Below, piece by piece: positions 22,096 through 32,856 of a stretch of DNA of 64,000 nucleotides. The stretch spans positions 153,465,753 through 153,529,752 of the forward strand of contig NC_133123.1 in the NCBI RefSeq assembly GCF_033568475.1, written 5' to 3'. The DNA is from Henckelia pumila. Taxonomy: Eukaryota; Streptophyta; Magnoliopsida; Lamiales; Gesneriaceae. Under the pieces are notes generated by a model, which was given only the letters and a program-made list of their open reading frames with translations, did not search any database and was not told the origin of the DNA. The number at the start of each line of letters is the position of its first letter. Position 1 is the first letter of the stretch. The translations under genes and the position numbers were made by a program.

Positions 22096-22562
22096 CATTT
22101 TGAAAGGATTTGTTGTCTCAACATGAATTAGAAACTCTAAATTTTAAAATAAGTGTTATCTTTCGGTGTTGTCAATATTTTGTTGTGCTAAATCTCTGTT
22201 GCGAACCGAAGCCTCCAATAAATACAAATTATGAGAGCGTAATAAAATGAAATGAACAATAATAATCTGGCCGCGGAGCCGAGACAGTAAGGAATATCGG
22301 AAGAAAACCGAGGCCTGTACAACAAAATAATCTGGCATTTTGAAAGGATTTGTCGTCTCAACATGAATTAGAAACTCTAAATTTTAAAATAAGTGTTATC
22401 TTTTGGTGTTGTCAATATTTTGTTGTGCTAAATCTCTGTTGCGAACCGAAGCCTCCAATAAATACAAATTCCGAGAGCGTAATAAAATGAAATGAACAAT
22501 AATAATCTGGCCGCGGAGCCAAGATAGTAAGGAATATCGGAAGAAAACCGAGGCATGTACAA
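22096..22562 (+). repeat. 240-bp tandem duplication spanning an LTR boundary
   Basis: The unit starting CATTTTGAAAGGATTTGT at 22096 recurs at 22336. Each copy has about 85 bp of flanking DNA followed by the first ~142 bp of the copia LTR that starts at 22421 (LTR start also at 22181). The first copy stops after CCTGTACAACA and continues AATAATCTGG, a word found inside the LTR. A few differences separate the copies. 21983-22095 holds nothing recognisable. Confidence 0.8.
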
Positions 22563-23469
22563 CATACAGTTTCCTTAAAACATATTTGTCCACTCCCGGA
22601 TGTGCTCGGAGTATGAACACGGACGTATGTTTCCCAGGATACAACGGAAGGACCTGTAGTCGCCTAGCACTGCGGCACTACACCGACGAACTGAAGATGC
22701 ACCCGAACGTTATCACTCAGAAGCTCGAAGCTGGACTATGGGCAGAGGCAAGAACGAGAATAAACAGCAAGCACAGGTTCTGGAATGGAGTAAACAGAAG
22801 ACAGTGCATGCATGCAGAAAGAACAGAGAATTTCGTGTAGGGAGTTGTTGTTCTTTTTTCTGGACTGAAGGTTGCCTTCACATATAGGCACTTGGGCAGA
22901 GATTCTGGGCAGTGTAACCGACACTTTTGGGCAGCAGATGGTTAGTCACATCAGCACATCAGTGGGTGTAGATGTAGACGAATGAAGACTTCATTTTCGG
23001 CAGAAAAATCAGTAGCAGCTGTAAGGTCATATCCATGCAGCTGAGATGTCACAATCAGTTGTTGGATAGAATCAAGGCATGCAGATTTTTTGAAATTTTT
23101 TTCAAAATGTAGCCACATCTGCCGAAAACTTTTGCCTTGATCAGTCCGACATTCGACGCACCCGGGTCGCGCACATGCGCTTGCACACAAGTCAAGCTAA
23201 TTCCTGTTCAAATCGGACCCAAGATTTGCACCCCCCTGCGCAGGCGTGCACGGGGGCGCGCGCGAAAGAGAGCCTCTTCACTTGATATTCTTACACATTC
23301 TCAAAGTGTAACACAATATAAGCTCTCCCTTGCCATCTTATTTTTCCAATGTGGGACACAATAAATTCCACACATAACCATCCACCCATTAACTTTTACA
23401 AACCCAATTTCCATACACAATGAAAAAGCCCAATAGACCAATTATTAGTCCAATAACAATTTTCCAACA
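22421..23469 (-). repeat. 3' LTR of the minus-strand copia
   Basis: 1049 bp, ending CCAACA at 23469 on the plus strand. It contains about 63 bp near 22710-22780 that the 5' copy lacks. A GC-rich block at 23231-23272 (CCCCCTGCGCAGG, GGGGGCGCGCGC) is conserved in the other LTR. Short frames inside (for example 22586-22840) are noise. Confidence 0.87.
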
Positions 23470-23480
23470 ATCCCCCACAT
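23470..23480 (-). other. Polypurine tract, minus strand
   Basis: The minus strand reads ATGTGGGGGAT immediately before the 3' LTR, the plus-strand primer signal of copia elements. Confidence 0.85.
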
Positions 23481-23993
23481 GAATGGAAATTGAAATATAA
23501 ACGACGATAGACTTGATAACGTTCAACAGTTGAAATCCTGCATAGGATAGGTAGGTGTTACCCTTTGAACCTTCCCTTGTGAAAGCATAGTAATTCACTG
23601 GTTGACAGTATACGCCATGTATTTGAACTGTAAATCCGTTCGTGTAAATTAGTATATACTTCACACAGGAATATTCCTGATACACTTCAGTTCTCATGAT
23701 TGTGTTCGTTTTGGCCATGAACACCCGCCTGGTTCTGTAAGAGGATCTAGAATTGTGCCTAGCAATTCCTTCAAAGCGGCCCCATTTCTCTCTTACATAG
23801 GTGATTCTATGTTTAATTCCAACAAAATCATTAAAAGTCGTATGCTTATCCTCAACATTCACTGTTTTATATAAGGAATATACTAGGGATTACCCCCACA
23901 GTGATTTACCAAACTAATGCGATTAGGTAGTCCCATTGAACCTAGTTCTTGGGATCTCCAGTCATCATAGGTTGGGTTTTTCTTCGCATCAAA

Positions 23994-25727
23994 TTATTCC
24001 ACAGGCTTCAGTCCCATTCCTTTTGACGAATTTTCAACTAAATCTCTGTTTAACCCTTTGGTTAACAGATCCGCTATATTATCCTTTGACTTGACATAGT
24101 CAATAGAGATAATTCCAATTGAGAATAGTTGTCTAATGGTATTATGTCTACGACGTATATGTCTAGACTTACCATTATACATATTGCTTTGTGCCCTTCC
24201 AATTGCAGATTGGCTATCACAATGAATACAAATAGCCGGAACATGTTTTACCCATCTAGGAACATCTTCTAAAAATAACTGCAACCATTCAGCCTCTTCA
24301 GCACACTTATCAAGTGCAATGAATTCAGACTCCATCGTTGATCTGGCTATAACGGTTTGTTTAGAAGATTTCCAAGATATTGCTGCACCTCCTAAAGTGA
24401 ATACAAATCCACTTGTAGATTTTGAATCTTTCATATCAGATATCCAGTTCACATCACTGTATCCTTCAATTACAACAGGATATCTGGTATAGTGCAGCCC
24501 ATGATTACGAGTATACCTTAAGTACCTTAGCAATATGACAATTGCATTCCAGTGTTCAACTCCTGGATTACTCGTTAATCTGCTTAATTTTCTTACTGCA
24601 TAAGCAATGTCTGGTCGTGTACAACTCATTAAGTACATCAGACTTCCAATTACTCGAGAGTATTGTAATTGGGAGATACTCTCACCCCGATTTTTCGATA
24701 GATGTTGACTTGTATCTATCGGGGTTCTAGCCAATGCAGAATCATCCTTATTAAATTTCTCAAGAATTTTATCCACATAATGTGACTGACTTAGAACCAT
24801 CCCTTCAGATGTTCTATGGATTTTAATTCCAAGTATGACTTCGTCTAATCCCAAATCTTTCATGTCGAATTTTGAGTTCAACAATTTCTTAGTGGCTTGA
24901 ATCATCTTATCATTACTCCCAATGATAATCATGTCATCTACATAAAGACATAAAATGACGTATCCATTTTCAGTGTCTTTAACGTATACACATTTGTCAC
25001 ATTCATTGACTTTAAATCCACTTCCTAGCATGACTTTATCAAATTTTTCATGCCATTGTTTTGGTTCTTGCTTTAAGCCATATAAAGACTTCACAAATTT
25101 ACAAACCTTATTTTCTTGCCCACGTGCAGAAAATCCCTCAGGTTGTTCCATGTAAATTTCTTCTTCTAAATCTTCATTTAGAAAAGCAGTCTTTACATCC
25201 ATTTGATGTACTTCAAGATTCCACAAAGCGGCAATTTCAAGTATCACCCGAATTGAAGTTATTCTCGTTACTGGAGAATACGTGTCAAAGTAATCAAGCC
25301 CTTCACATTGACGGTAACCCTTGATTACCAATCTGGCTTTATACTTATCTATTGTTCCATCTGATTTCATCTTCTTTTTGAAAATCCATTTATAACCTAG
25401 AGTTTTGCTTCCTGGAGGAAGTTCCACTAGTTCCCACGTATGATTTTTCAAAATAGATTCTATTTCAGAATTTATCATCTCTTTCCATTGATGTCCTTCA
25501 AATGAATTTACAGCTTCATTGAAGCTTTGAGGTTCACTTTCCATCATGAAATTAATGAAATCCGGACCAAAGGATTTCTCAATTCTAGCTCTCTTGCTAC
25601 GTCTAGGTTCAACCTCATGGTTAACCTCTTGTTCCATTGTCTCGTGAAATCTTTTGGATGAACATGATTCTTCCATAGATTTGCAAGGGAACACATTTTC
25701 AAAAAATGAAGCATTTCTTGATTCCAT
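23994..25727 (-). CDS. Copia reverse transcriptase-RNase H, open frame of 577 residues
   Basis: The C-terminal half of the copia polyprotein, here a continuous frame. A Glu-rich linker and [11 protein letters not shown] come first (residues 1-60), then [22 protein letters not shown] (about 108-127), [22 protein letters not shown] and the catalytic [10 protein letters not shown] (about 268-277). RNase H follows with [19 protein letters not shown], a SESEFIAL-like block written MESEFIAL, and CDSQSAIG, ending GMGLKPVE. Active-site acids are present. The first methionine is internal to the ancestral polyprotein, so this is a surviving part of a broken gag-pol rather than a stand-alone gene. Confidence 0.85.
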   Translation of the reverse strand: MESRNASFFENVFPCKSMEESCSSKRFHETMEQEVNHEVEPRRSKRARIEKSFGPDFINFMMESEPQSFNEAVNSFEGHQWKEMINSEIESILKNHTWELVELPPGSKTLGYKWIFKKKMKSDGTIDKYKARLVIKGYRQCEGLDYFDTYSPVTRITSIRVILEIAALWNLEVHQMDVKTAFLNEDLEEEIYMEQPEGFSARGQENKVCKFVKSLYGLKQEPKQWHEKFDKVMLGSGFKVNECDKCVYVKDTENGYVILCLYVDDMIIIGSNDKMIQATKKLLNSKFDMKDLGLDEVILGIKIHRTSEGMVLSQSHYVDKILEKFNKDDSALARTPIDTSQHLSKNRGESISQLQYSRVIGSLMYLMSCTRPDIAYAVRKLSRLTSNPGVEHWNAIVILLRYLRYTRNHGLHYTRYPVVIEGYSDVNWISDMKDSKSTSGFVFTLGGAAISWKSSKQTVIARSTMESEFIALDKCAEEAEWLQLFLEDVPRWVKHVPAICIHCDSQSAIGRAQSNMYNGKSRHIRRRHNTIRQLFSIGIISIDYVKSKDNIADLLTKGLNRDLVENSSKGMGLKPVE

Positions 25728-26428
25728 TATTGTATTCTTATGAATGTCAGGTATTTGAGATTCATATACAATAAATCGATAAGCACTATTGTTGTGTGCA
25801 TATCCAATGAAAATGAAATCAACGGTTTTAGGCCCAATCTTGACTTTTTTCGAAGTAGGTAAAACTACCTTAGAAAGACACCCTCACACTCGCAAATATT
25901 GATAGGACGGTGTTCTTCCATTCCATTATTCATATGGACTTTTATCTTGCTTTTTCCGGGGTACCTTATTCAAAAGGTAATTAGCTGTTAAAACAGCTTC
26001 CCCCACATGTTTTGTGACAAACCAGAACTCAATAACATTGCATTCATCATTTCTTTCAAAGTGCGATTTTTCCTCTCTGCAACACCATTTTGCTGAGGAG
26101 AATAAGGTGCAGTTATTTCGTGTCTAATACCATGTTGAGCACAAAACTCAGCAACTGGTGATTCATATTCACCTCCACGATCACTTCTTATCACCTTAAT
26201 TTTCTTATCAAGTTGGTTTTCAACTTCACTTTTATAGTGGACAAATTTTTCAATAGCTTCATCTTTACTTTTAAGAAGATACACAACAATATTTTGTGTT
26301 ATCATCAACAAAAGTAATGAAGTATTTATTTCCACCACGTGTTTGCACTCCTTTTAAATCACATATATCAGTGTGAATTAAATAAAGGGGTCCATTATTT
26401 CTTTCAATGGATTTAAAATATGATCTTG
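25728..26428 (-). pseudogene. Copia integrase, frameshifted
   Basis: The open part 26338-25988 carries SKDEAIEKFVHYK, the catalytic-core block IRSDRGGEYESP and PQQNGVAERKNRTLKEMM with the catalytic Glu; it then ends at a stop after MWGKLF. Further integrase tail (25990-25740) lies in other frames. The link to the gag-protease frame at 26429 is also shifted. No integration activity expected from this copy. Confidence 0.8.
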
Positions 26429-27631
26429 TTAATTTTGCCTCAACACAAATTTCACATTTGTGATTTTATCAATATGAAATGTGGGTATGTTTTTCAAGTT
26501 AATTAATCTATGAATTGTATCATAATTAATATGTCTTAGTCTACCATGCCACAAATTGGAAGACTCAAGCAAATAAGTAGAAGCTTTCACTTTATTTATT
26601 TTCGGCTTAATAGCCATTACATTTAGCTTAAATAAGCCATCAAAAACATAACCCTTTCCAACAAACATTCCACATTTGGACAAAACAACCTTGTCTAACT
26701 CAAAAACAATACGAAAACCATGCTTATTCAAAAGCAAACCAGACACCAAATTCTTTTGAATTTTTGGCACATACAACACATTGTTGAGAGTCAGCTCTTT
26801 CCCAGACGTCATCTTTAAGATCACTTTTCCTTGTCCTTTGATATCAGATGTAGCAGATTTGCCCATAAACAATTTTTCACCATTCTTTGATTCATCAAGA
26901 TTAGCAAACATGTCCTTGTCATAACAAATATGACGGGTGGCACCAGTGTCGATCCACCATTCCCTTGGATTTGATCCAACCATATTCACTTCAGAAATGA
27001 CAGCACAGAGGTCCATGTTTGAAACCTCTTTAGATATGTCCTCCATGAGATTTTCCTCACGGTTCCTTTTCGGTTTCTTGCAATCAGCAGATTTGTGGCC
27101 CGGACCGCCACAATTATAGCACTTACCAAGAAACTTCTTTTTAAACATGTCTTTATTTGGACCCAACTTGGAGCCTCCAGCAGCAAATTTCTTTGCCTTT
27201 GAGCTTTTCTTTTGCTCAACAATATTAGCCTTAGAGGCACCTGGAGAATATAATCGTTTTTCAGAAATTTTGTTGTCTTCCTCGATACGAAGTCTAACAA
27301 TCAGTTCTTCAACATTCATCTCCTTTCGTTTGTGTTTCAAATAATTCTTGAAATCATTCCAAGCAAGAGGCAACTTCTCAATAATAGCTGCCACTTGTAA
27401 GGTTTCACCAAGCACCATGCCCTCTGCATGAATCTCATGCAAGAGAACTTGGAGTTCTTGAACTTGACTGATCACTGATTTAGAGTCGATCATTTTATAG
27501 TCTAAGAATCTGCCAACAATAAATTTCTTTGCCCCAGCATTCGGTTTTTTATTTTCGATCCAAAGACTCCCACAGTTCCCGAGACGTCCTTTTCTCACTA
27601 TACACGTTATACAGCGAATCAGCCAAACCAT
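26429..27631 (-). pseudogene. Copia Gag C-terminal part, protease and integrase zinc domain
   Basis: Open for 400 residues. The Gag core ([13 protein letters not shown]) leads to LRIEED, a Lys-rich linker, one CCHC knuckle [14 protein letters not shown] (about residues 178-191), then protease with [14 protein letters not shown] (about 232-245; DTGA intact), then a GAG-pre-integrase part with [17 protein letters not shown]. The end KFVLRQN is a frameshift inside the integrase zinc domain. The N-terminal Gag lies in another frame at 27549-27911. Confidence 0.85.
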
Positions 27632-27911
27632 TCATGATATAATTTCTACACAAGAAATCTGAATGGTGCCATACATCAACAGCACGAGTACTGTTCACAT
27701 CTCCCTCAACACATGTGGGGGCATCCTCTTTGAGGAACTTGGCTAGATTCAAGGTGGTCAAGTAAAACAACATCTTTTGTTGCCACCTTTTGAAATTCAA
27801 GCCCTCGAATTTCTTCGGCCTGTCAGCATGGCTGAGAGTGACAGTAGCAGCAGGAGCAGGAGCAATGGAAACAGCAGGAGTGACTTTCGAAAGAGTCGAA
27901 GAAGCATCCAT
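27549..27911 (-). pseudogene. Copia Gag N-terminal part, separated by one frameshift
   Basis: Starts at ATG 27911 (MDASSTLSKV) with an Ala-rich leader, then FEGLNFKRWQQKMLFYLTTL, the Gag N-terminal domain, and LWESLDRK at the end. A single-base shift in the A/T-rich run near 27547-27556 moves the remainder into the 27631-26429 frame. It is one of the few lesions in this element. Confidence 0.82.
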
Positions 27912-27964
27912 ATTGAGCTTGATCCACGTAGTTGAAAGACGAAGATAATAATATGTTTTAAGTT

Positions 27965-28927
27965 TGTTGTGCTAAATCTCTGTTGCGAACCGAAGCCTCC
28001 AATAAATACAAATTCCGAGAGCGTAATAAAATGAAATGAACAATAATAACCTAGCCGCGGAGCCGAGATAGTAAGGAATATCGGAAGAAAACCGAGGCAT
28101 GTACAACGTACAGTTTCCTTAAAAAATATTTTTCCACTCCCGGATGTGCTCGGAGTATGAACACGGACGTATGTTTCCCAGGATACAACGGAAGGACCTG
28201 TAGTCGCCTAGCACTGCGGCACTACACCGGCGAACTGAAGATGCACCCGAACGTTATTCTGGAATGGAGTAAACAGAAGACAGTGCATGCATGCAGAAAG
28301 AACAGAGAAATTCGTGTAGGGAGTTGTTGTTCTTTTTTCTGGACTGAAGGTTGCCTTCACATATAGGCACTTGGGCAGAGATTGTGGGAAGTGTAATCGA
28401 CACTTTTGGGCAGCAGATGGTTAGTCACATCAACACATCAGTGGGTGTAGATGCAGACGAATGAAGACTTCATTTTTGGCAGAAAAATCAGTAGTAGCTA
28501 TATGGTCATATCCATGCAGCTGAGATGTTCACAATCAGTTGTTGGATAGAATCAAGGCATGCAGATTTTTCGAAAAACGTAGCCACATCTGCCTTTATCA
28601 AACCGACATTCGACGCACTCGGATCGCGCACATGTGCTTGCACCCAAATCAAGCCATTTCCAGTTCAAATCGGACCCAAGATTTGCACCCCCCTGCGCAG
28701 GCGTGCACGGGGGCGCGCGCGAGAGAGAGCCTCTTCACTTGATATTCTTACACATTCTCAAAGTGTAACACAATATAAGCTCTCCCTTGCCATCTTATTT
28801 TTCCAATGTGGGACACAATAAATTCCACACATAACCATCCACCCATTAACTTTTACAAACTCAATTTCCATACACAATGGAAAAGCCCAATAGACCAATT
28901 ATTAGTCCAATAACAATTTTTCCAACA
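27965..28927 (-). repeat. 5' LTR of the minus-strand copia
   Basis: 963 bp; the minus-strand sense begins TGTTGGAAAA and ends AGCACAACA. The GC-rich block at about 28687-28725 is kept. The 53 bp between LTR and gag start (27912-27964) hold no tRNA-Met primer motif. Confidence 0.87.
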
Positions 28928-29310
28928 CATTTAAAGACTTTCGGTGTTGTCAACATTTAAAGACAACTTGCAATGGAATAAATAGACTTAATCAGTAAAT
29001 AACACATAAATAATTTTGCAAAAATAACCACTACTTATCAGGTGCCTCAAAAAAAATCACTAGAAAATATTCAGTTTACATAAAGTAATACTAGTGAGAT
29101 TGTCTATGAAAAACTAATTTTCTCAAAAAGTAAGAAAATAGATAACATCCTAAAAATTAATAAAACCAGAACATGAAAACCAATAGGATATTTAAATACA
29201 TGTGCCGAAAACTTGAATCATCAAGGAACCTCTTTTGAATCAGCACCTCACTTGTGTGATCTTCAAGTGTTTCCAACACAATATTTCATCGTCTATCCAT
29301 TGGACTTAAT
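28928..29310 (-). repeat. Old LTR-like relic
   Basis: The words GACAACTTGCAATGG, AATAACACATAAATAATTTTGCA and GGTGCC occur in the same order as in the copia LTR at about 8925-9010, suggesting a diverged relic of that family, orientation as there. The minus-strand copia element inserted at its edge. No gene seen. Confidence 0.35.
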
Positions 29311-29955
29311 GTTTTTTATGTAATTAATAACGTTTTATGTAATCAATTAGATAAGTATAAGCATTTGAATAATTATTTAAAATTATTACATAAACTTATA
29401 GTAAAAGGAATTTTTATGCATGTTGAGATAACAAATTTGATGATTTTAAATTTTGTAAGAAATAATCTTCGTGAAATGCAAAATTCAATCAAACTGAAAT
29501 TATAAATTTTTCCCTTTATAAAAATATCAAACTCAGAAAACGAGACGATGCACACAAAAAATAGGACAAATTCCTCAAATTTGTTTCCATGTGATCGAAT
29601 TTTATTCCCTAGTCGGCGCTTTTCGGTTGAAACTATATACTTAGGTTTTAAAAATATTGTTTAGACCTTTTCAATTAAATTAAATAAATGGATTGTCTGA
29701 ATACGCAATACACAATGGCGGCACTAGGAGTTGAAGTCTACCGGGCTAAATAATTTTTTTTGCAAACAATGTATAAAAAAAATTCACAAGAAAAAACATT
29801 TAATAATTAGTCTTAGGAAAAAAAATTATAACACCTTACATTATTGATTTTTTAGGACTCAATAATCAATCAACCAGTGAGTATATTAGTGGGCTAATGC
29901 ATGTGTCCATGAGTGGGTATATTAGTGGGCTAATGCATGATTTTATTTCCTTTAT
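29311..29955. other. AT-rich spacer with a short direct repeat
   Basis: No gene or transposon protein is visible. At 29877-29940 the word TATTAGTGGGCTAATGCATG occurs twice about 36 bp apart. The minus-strand 60-residue frame at 29373 is not convincing. Confidence 0.6.
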
Positions 29956-31195
29956 ATGACGATATTTCCGGAAGACCATAAGATTAGAGTTTCAAGACTC
30001 ATTAAACTATGGATAGCAGAGGGTATTCTTAAACCGATGAGATATAGAAGTTTAGAGGAAACTGCAGAGGACTATTTAAAAGATCTAATAGATAGGAATC
30101 TCATTCAAGTGCATGATTAAGGAATCTCTTAAGAGACCTGTGCCTCAGGGAAGCTCAAAAGGAGAAATTTCTTCGTGTCACTATGATGCATAGCCGCAAC
30201 AAACGTAGCAGAGTCATCGATATTGTTCATCGAAGCCCCGGCGGAGTGGAATCAAGAAACATGTTTGCAAAGCTGCATAAACTGCGAGAAGCTCAAAATT
30301 TGTCTTCTCGTGAAGAAACTGTGCAATTAGTTAACTCTAGATACATTGATTTCAAGCCTCGAATGTTAACTCTATTGGATCTTTCGCGATTCATATCCCC
30401 ACTATGGAATCTGCAGAAAGTTAGCTTTGTTGGTACTTTGAGTATGACCCCAATAAATCTACCGGCAGAAGTATGGGAAATGCCACAACTCAGGCATCTA
30501 AAATGGGAAGAGGATACTTTTATTTTCCTCATCCTCAGAGCACCAACAACATCAATGGCAGGGGAGATATCATTGTTCTGAAAAACCTGCAAACACTTTG
30601 TAAGATAAGGAACTTCAAGTTGACGGATGAGGTTATTCATAGACTCCCGAACTTGAAAAAACTAGGAATCACTTACAGGAACTTCCCTAGTGGCTTTGCA
30701 AACTATGAAGTTTCCAATTTTTCTCATTTACGCAATCTCGAATCGCTTTTCTTGGACATCAGCGAGAAGAAAGTGCTGCAAACACTCTGCTTTCCACATT
30801 GTCTCAAGAAGCTGACTTTGAGAAGGTACGGAGTGTGTTGGGAATATTTGACAGTGATCGGCTCGCTGCCTCATCTTCAAGTTCTCCATCTGATGGATGA
30901 ATCAATAAAAGGGCGCAAATGGAATCCTGTGGAAGGAGAGTTTCTTGAATTGAAGTATTTGAGAATTGTTTATGCAGATGTTGTTGAGTGGACAGCAGAC
31001 AACTCTCACTTCCCACATCTTGAGAAACTTCAACTCGAGTTTCTTGAATTCTTGAAGGAAATCCAGACACTTCGATCCATTTCATTGGAAGACTGTAGAG
31101 AATCAGCCAATTCTAGTGCGAGGAAGATACAAGAGGAACAACGAAACCTTGGAAATTTTGACCTTCTGGTTCGTGTGCACAAATCCTTCCATTAA
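29956..31195 (+). pseudogene. Broken CNL-type disease-resistance gene (R1/late-blight-like), NB-ARC end and LRRs
   Basis: The intact family member is a cytoplasmic immune receptor. Residues from 29956 read [19 protein letters not shown] then IAEG, the end of the NB-ARC winged-helix region, up to LIQVHD (the MHD-like motif), where a TAA follows at 30118. The frame recovers as LLRDLCLREAQKEKFLRV near 30125-30180, then LRRs run in 30183-30540, shift near 30510-30530, and continue in 30473-31195 (LKNLQTL, LPNLKKLGI, LRNLESLFL, LPHLQVLHL, FPHLEKLQLEF), ending VRVHKSFH. The coiled coil, P-loop and most of NB-ARC are missing. Two or more frameshifts plus the 5' loss make it a pseudogene. Confidence 0.85.
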
Positions 31196-31379
31196 TGCTT
31201 TTTGCTTTTTTTTTTTTTTTTTTTTTTGGTTTCCTCCCACTCTCGCCTTAATTAAATTGCATCCATATTAAAAGAAACTGAGAAAATTATCTAAAGAAAC
31301 AAAATAATTTTTATCACATTGTTCGTAATTCTTCAGGAATTCTCAACATAAAATTCTAATAATCAAAGGAAAAATATAA

Positions 31380-32480
31380 TGTTAGGATCGGTTGAAAGTC
31401 TAGAGGGGTGTGAATATACTTTCAAGCAGTTTTAGCTAAGTAAAAAGAACTCGATCGATTTAAGAATGAGTTCAAGGCTTATCTTAGTGTCGAATGTAGT
31501 TTGGCAAACAAAATATGTGAAGAAAGATGTCAAGCTACAGATTTAAAACACTTCGTGTAAATCAGTTTAGGAGTAGGTATGAAGATGAACGGTAAACTGA
31601 AATAACACACGAAATTGTTTATGGATGTTCGGAGATTTCAAACACTCCTACGTCACCCCTTCTTCCACCTCGGAAGGATTCACTAGAAGACTTTGATTTA
31701 TACAAGCAATTTGCACAAACCCAATCCGATTTAGGAATTAGACACTGCCTAAACAAGAACTCCTAGTATAACACCTTGATTTCAGTCCTATACTGATCTT
31801 ACAGTAGAATGAATACAACTCAAAATCTTTTAACACAAAGATCGACACTTCAATGGTCAGAATGATGCTTTTGAGTGTTTGTGCTTTCGAGTTTCTTGAT
31901 CAAGTATTGAGCGTAAGATGTTTTTTTTATTTTGAGCAATAGCAGAGATATCAGCACTTGGTTGTTTTGAACTTTGATCAAGATCCCTATTTATACTCTT
32001 TGGTTTGCCAACGGTCATAATTTCAAAACGTTCTTTAGATGAGATTCAAATTATTTCCGTTGGATTTGTCACTATCATCAACGATCTTTGGAGCCGACAT
32101 TCCCTTGGCGTCGCGACACTAACTTCTGCAAAGATGTCAGAGTACGGACGATCTTATCCGGAAGTACTGTGAATTCATTTACGCAATCAGTTGGGCAATG
32201 GTATACTGCTAGATTCAGTTTAGCAGGGTAAACTGCTTTGTATCTCTGAAATAATCAGTTGAGTAAGGATGGACTGATGAATTCAGTTTAGCAAGGTAAA
32301 CTGAATTGTGTTCCTTTAGCGTGACTGATAGATCAGTTTAGTCGAGGTAGATCAGTTTAGTCGAGGTAGACTGAATGCCTGCAGATCATCATGACGTCAT
32401 CATTTTCTGAATATCAGTTTAGCCTTTTTCTTGAGTAGTTTGGCTTTCTTTTGTAAATACCAAAACTAAATTTCCCAACA
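31380..32480 (-). repeat. 3' LTR of the SIRE-like element
   Basis: 1101 bp, TGTTGGGAAATTT... to ...GATCCTAACA on the minus strand, next to the polypurine tract. A TATA box (TATAAATAG) lies at 31996-31988. Near 32214-32421 the word CAGTTTA occurs five times and TAAACTG twice, including a 19-bp direct repeat (32332-32368). The flank 31196-31379 has a T-run (31207-31228) and no gene. Confidence 0.85.
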
Positions 32481-32512
32481 ATTTTCTCCTTTTTGGTGTT
32501 TATCAAAACATT
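32481..32512 (-). other. Polypurine tract of the SIRE-like element
   Basis: The minus strand reads ACCAAAAAGGAGAAAATT directly before TGTTGGG, the typical tract of SIRE-type elements. Confidence 0.85.
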
Positions 32513-32856
32513 TCAGTTTGTCATATCATAAGCTGATATTTATTATCATCATCATAAACTAATATATATTTGTTTGTCATCAAAAGCTGATATTCATTGT
32601 CATGCAAAGATAATCAAGGTCGTAAGAACTCTTTCCCCCTTTTTGATAAACTGAAAAATACAAGAGTAGATAATATAATGTTCTTGATATGAGAGAAAAA
32701 GAACTATCGCCGATCTGAAGATGGTCTGTGAAATTATGAACTACGAGTTGGTTGATGAGCTGCTAAATTAGAGCGCTGTAGAGCCTGAGATTCATGTTGA
32801 ACTCGCAAGATGTTCTGTGATAAGCTAGCCAAAGATTTTAGTTGCTGAGAAATCCC

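Larger units (their letters stand above)
22421..28927 (-). mobile_element. Ty1/copia retrotransposon, minus strand, both LTRs present
   Basis: Both LTRs (27965-28927 and 22421-23469) run TGTTG...CAACA. Between them on the minus strand are gag, protease, integrase, RT and RNase H. Candidate flanking duplications are TATTT (22416-22420) and CATTT (28928-28932), 4 of 5 matching. LTR copies are similar except for an indel of about 63 bp, so insertion is fairly recent. The sequence after the 5' LTR is not a standard tRNA-Met primer site. Confidence 0.9.

Noticed and set aside
22156..22644. Two similar minus-strand frames of 60 and 82 residues
   Set aside because: They are the two units of the 240-bp tandem duplication read through LTR sequence, not a gene family.
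23389..23862. 157-residue minus-strand frame after RNase H of the copia element at 22421
   Set aside because: It covers the 3' untranslated region and runs into the LTR across the polypurine tract; no recognisable domain.
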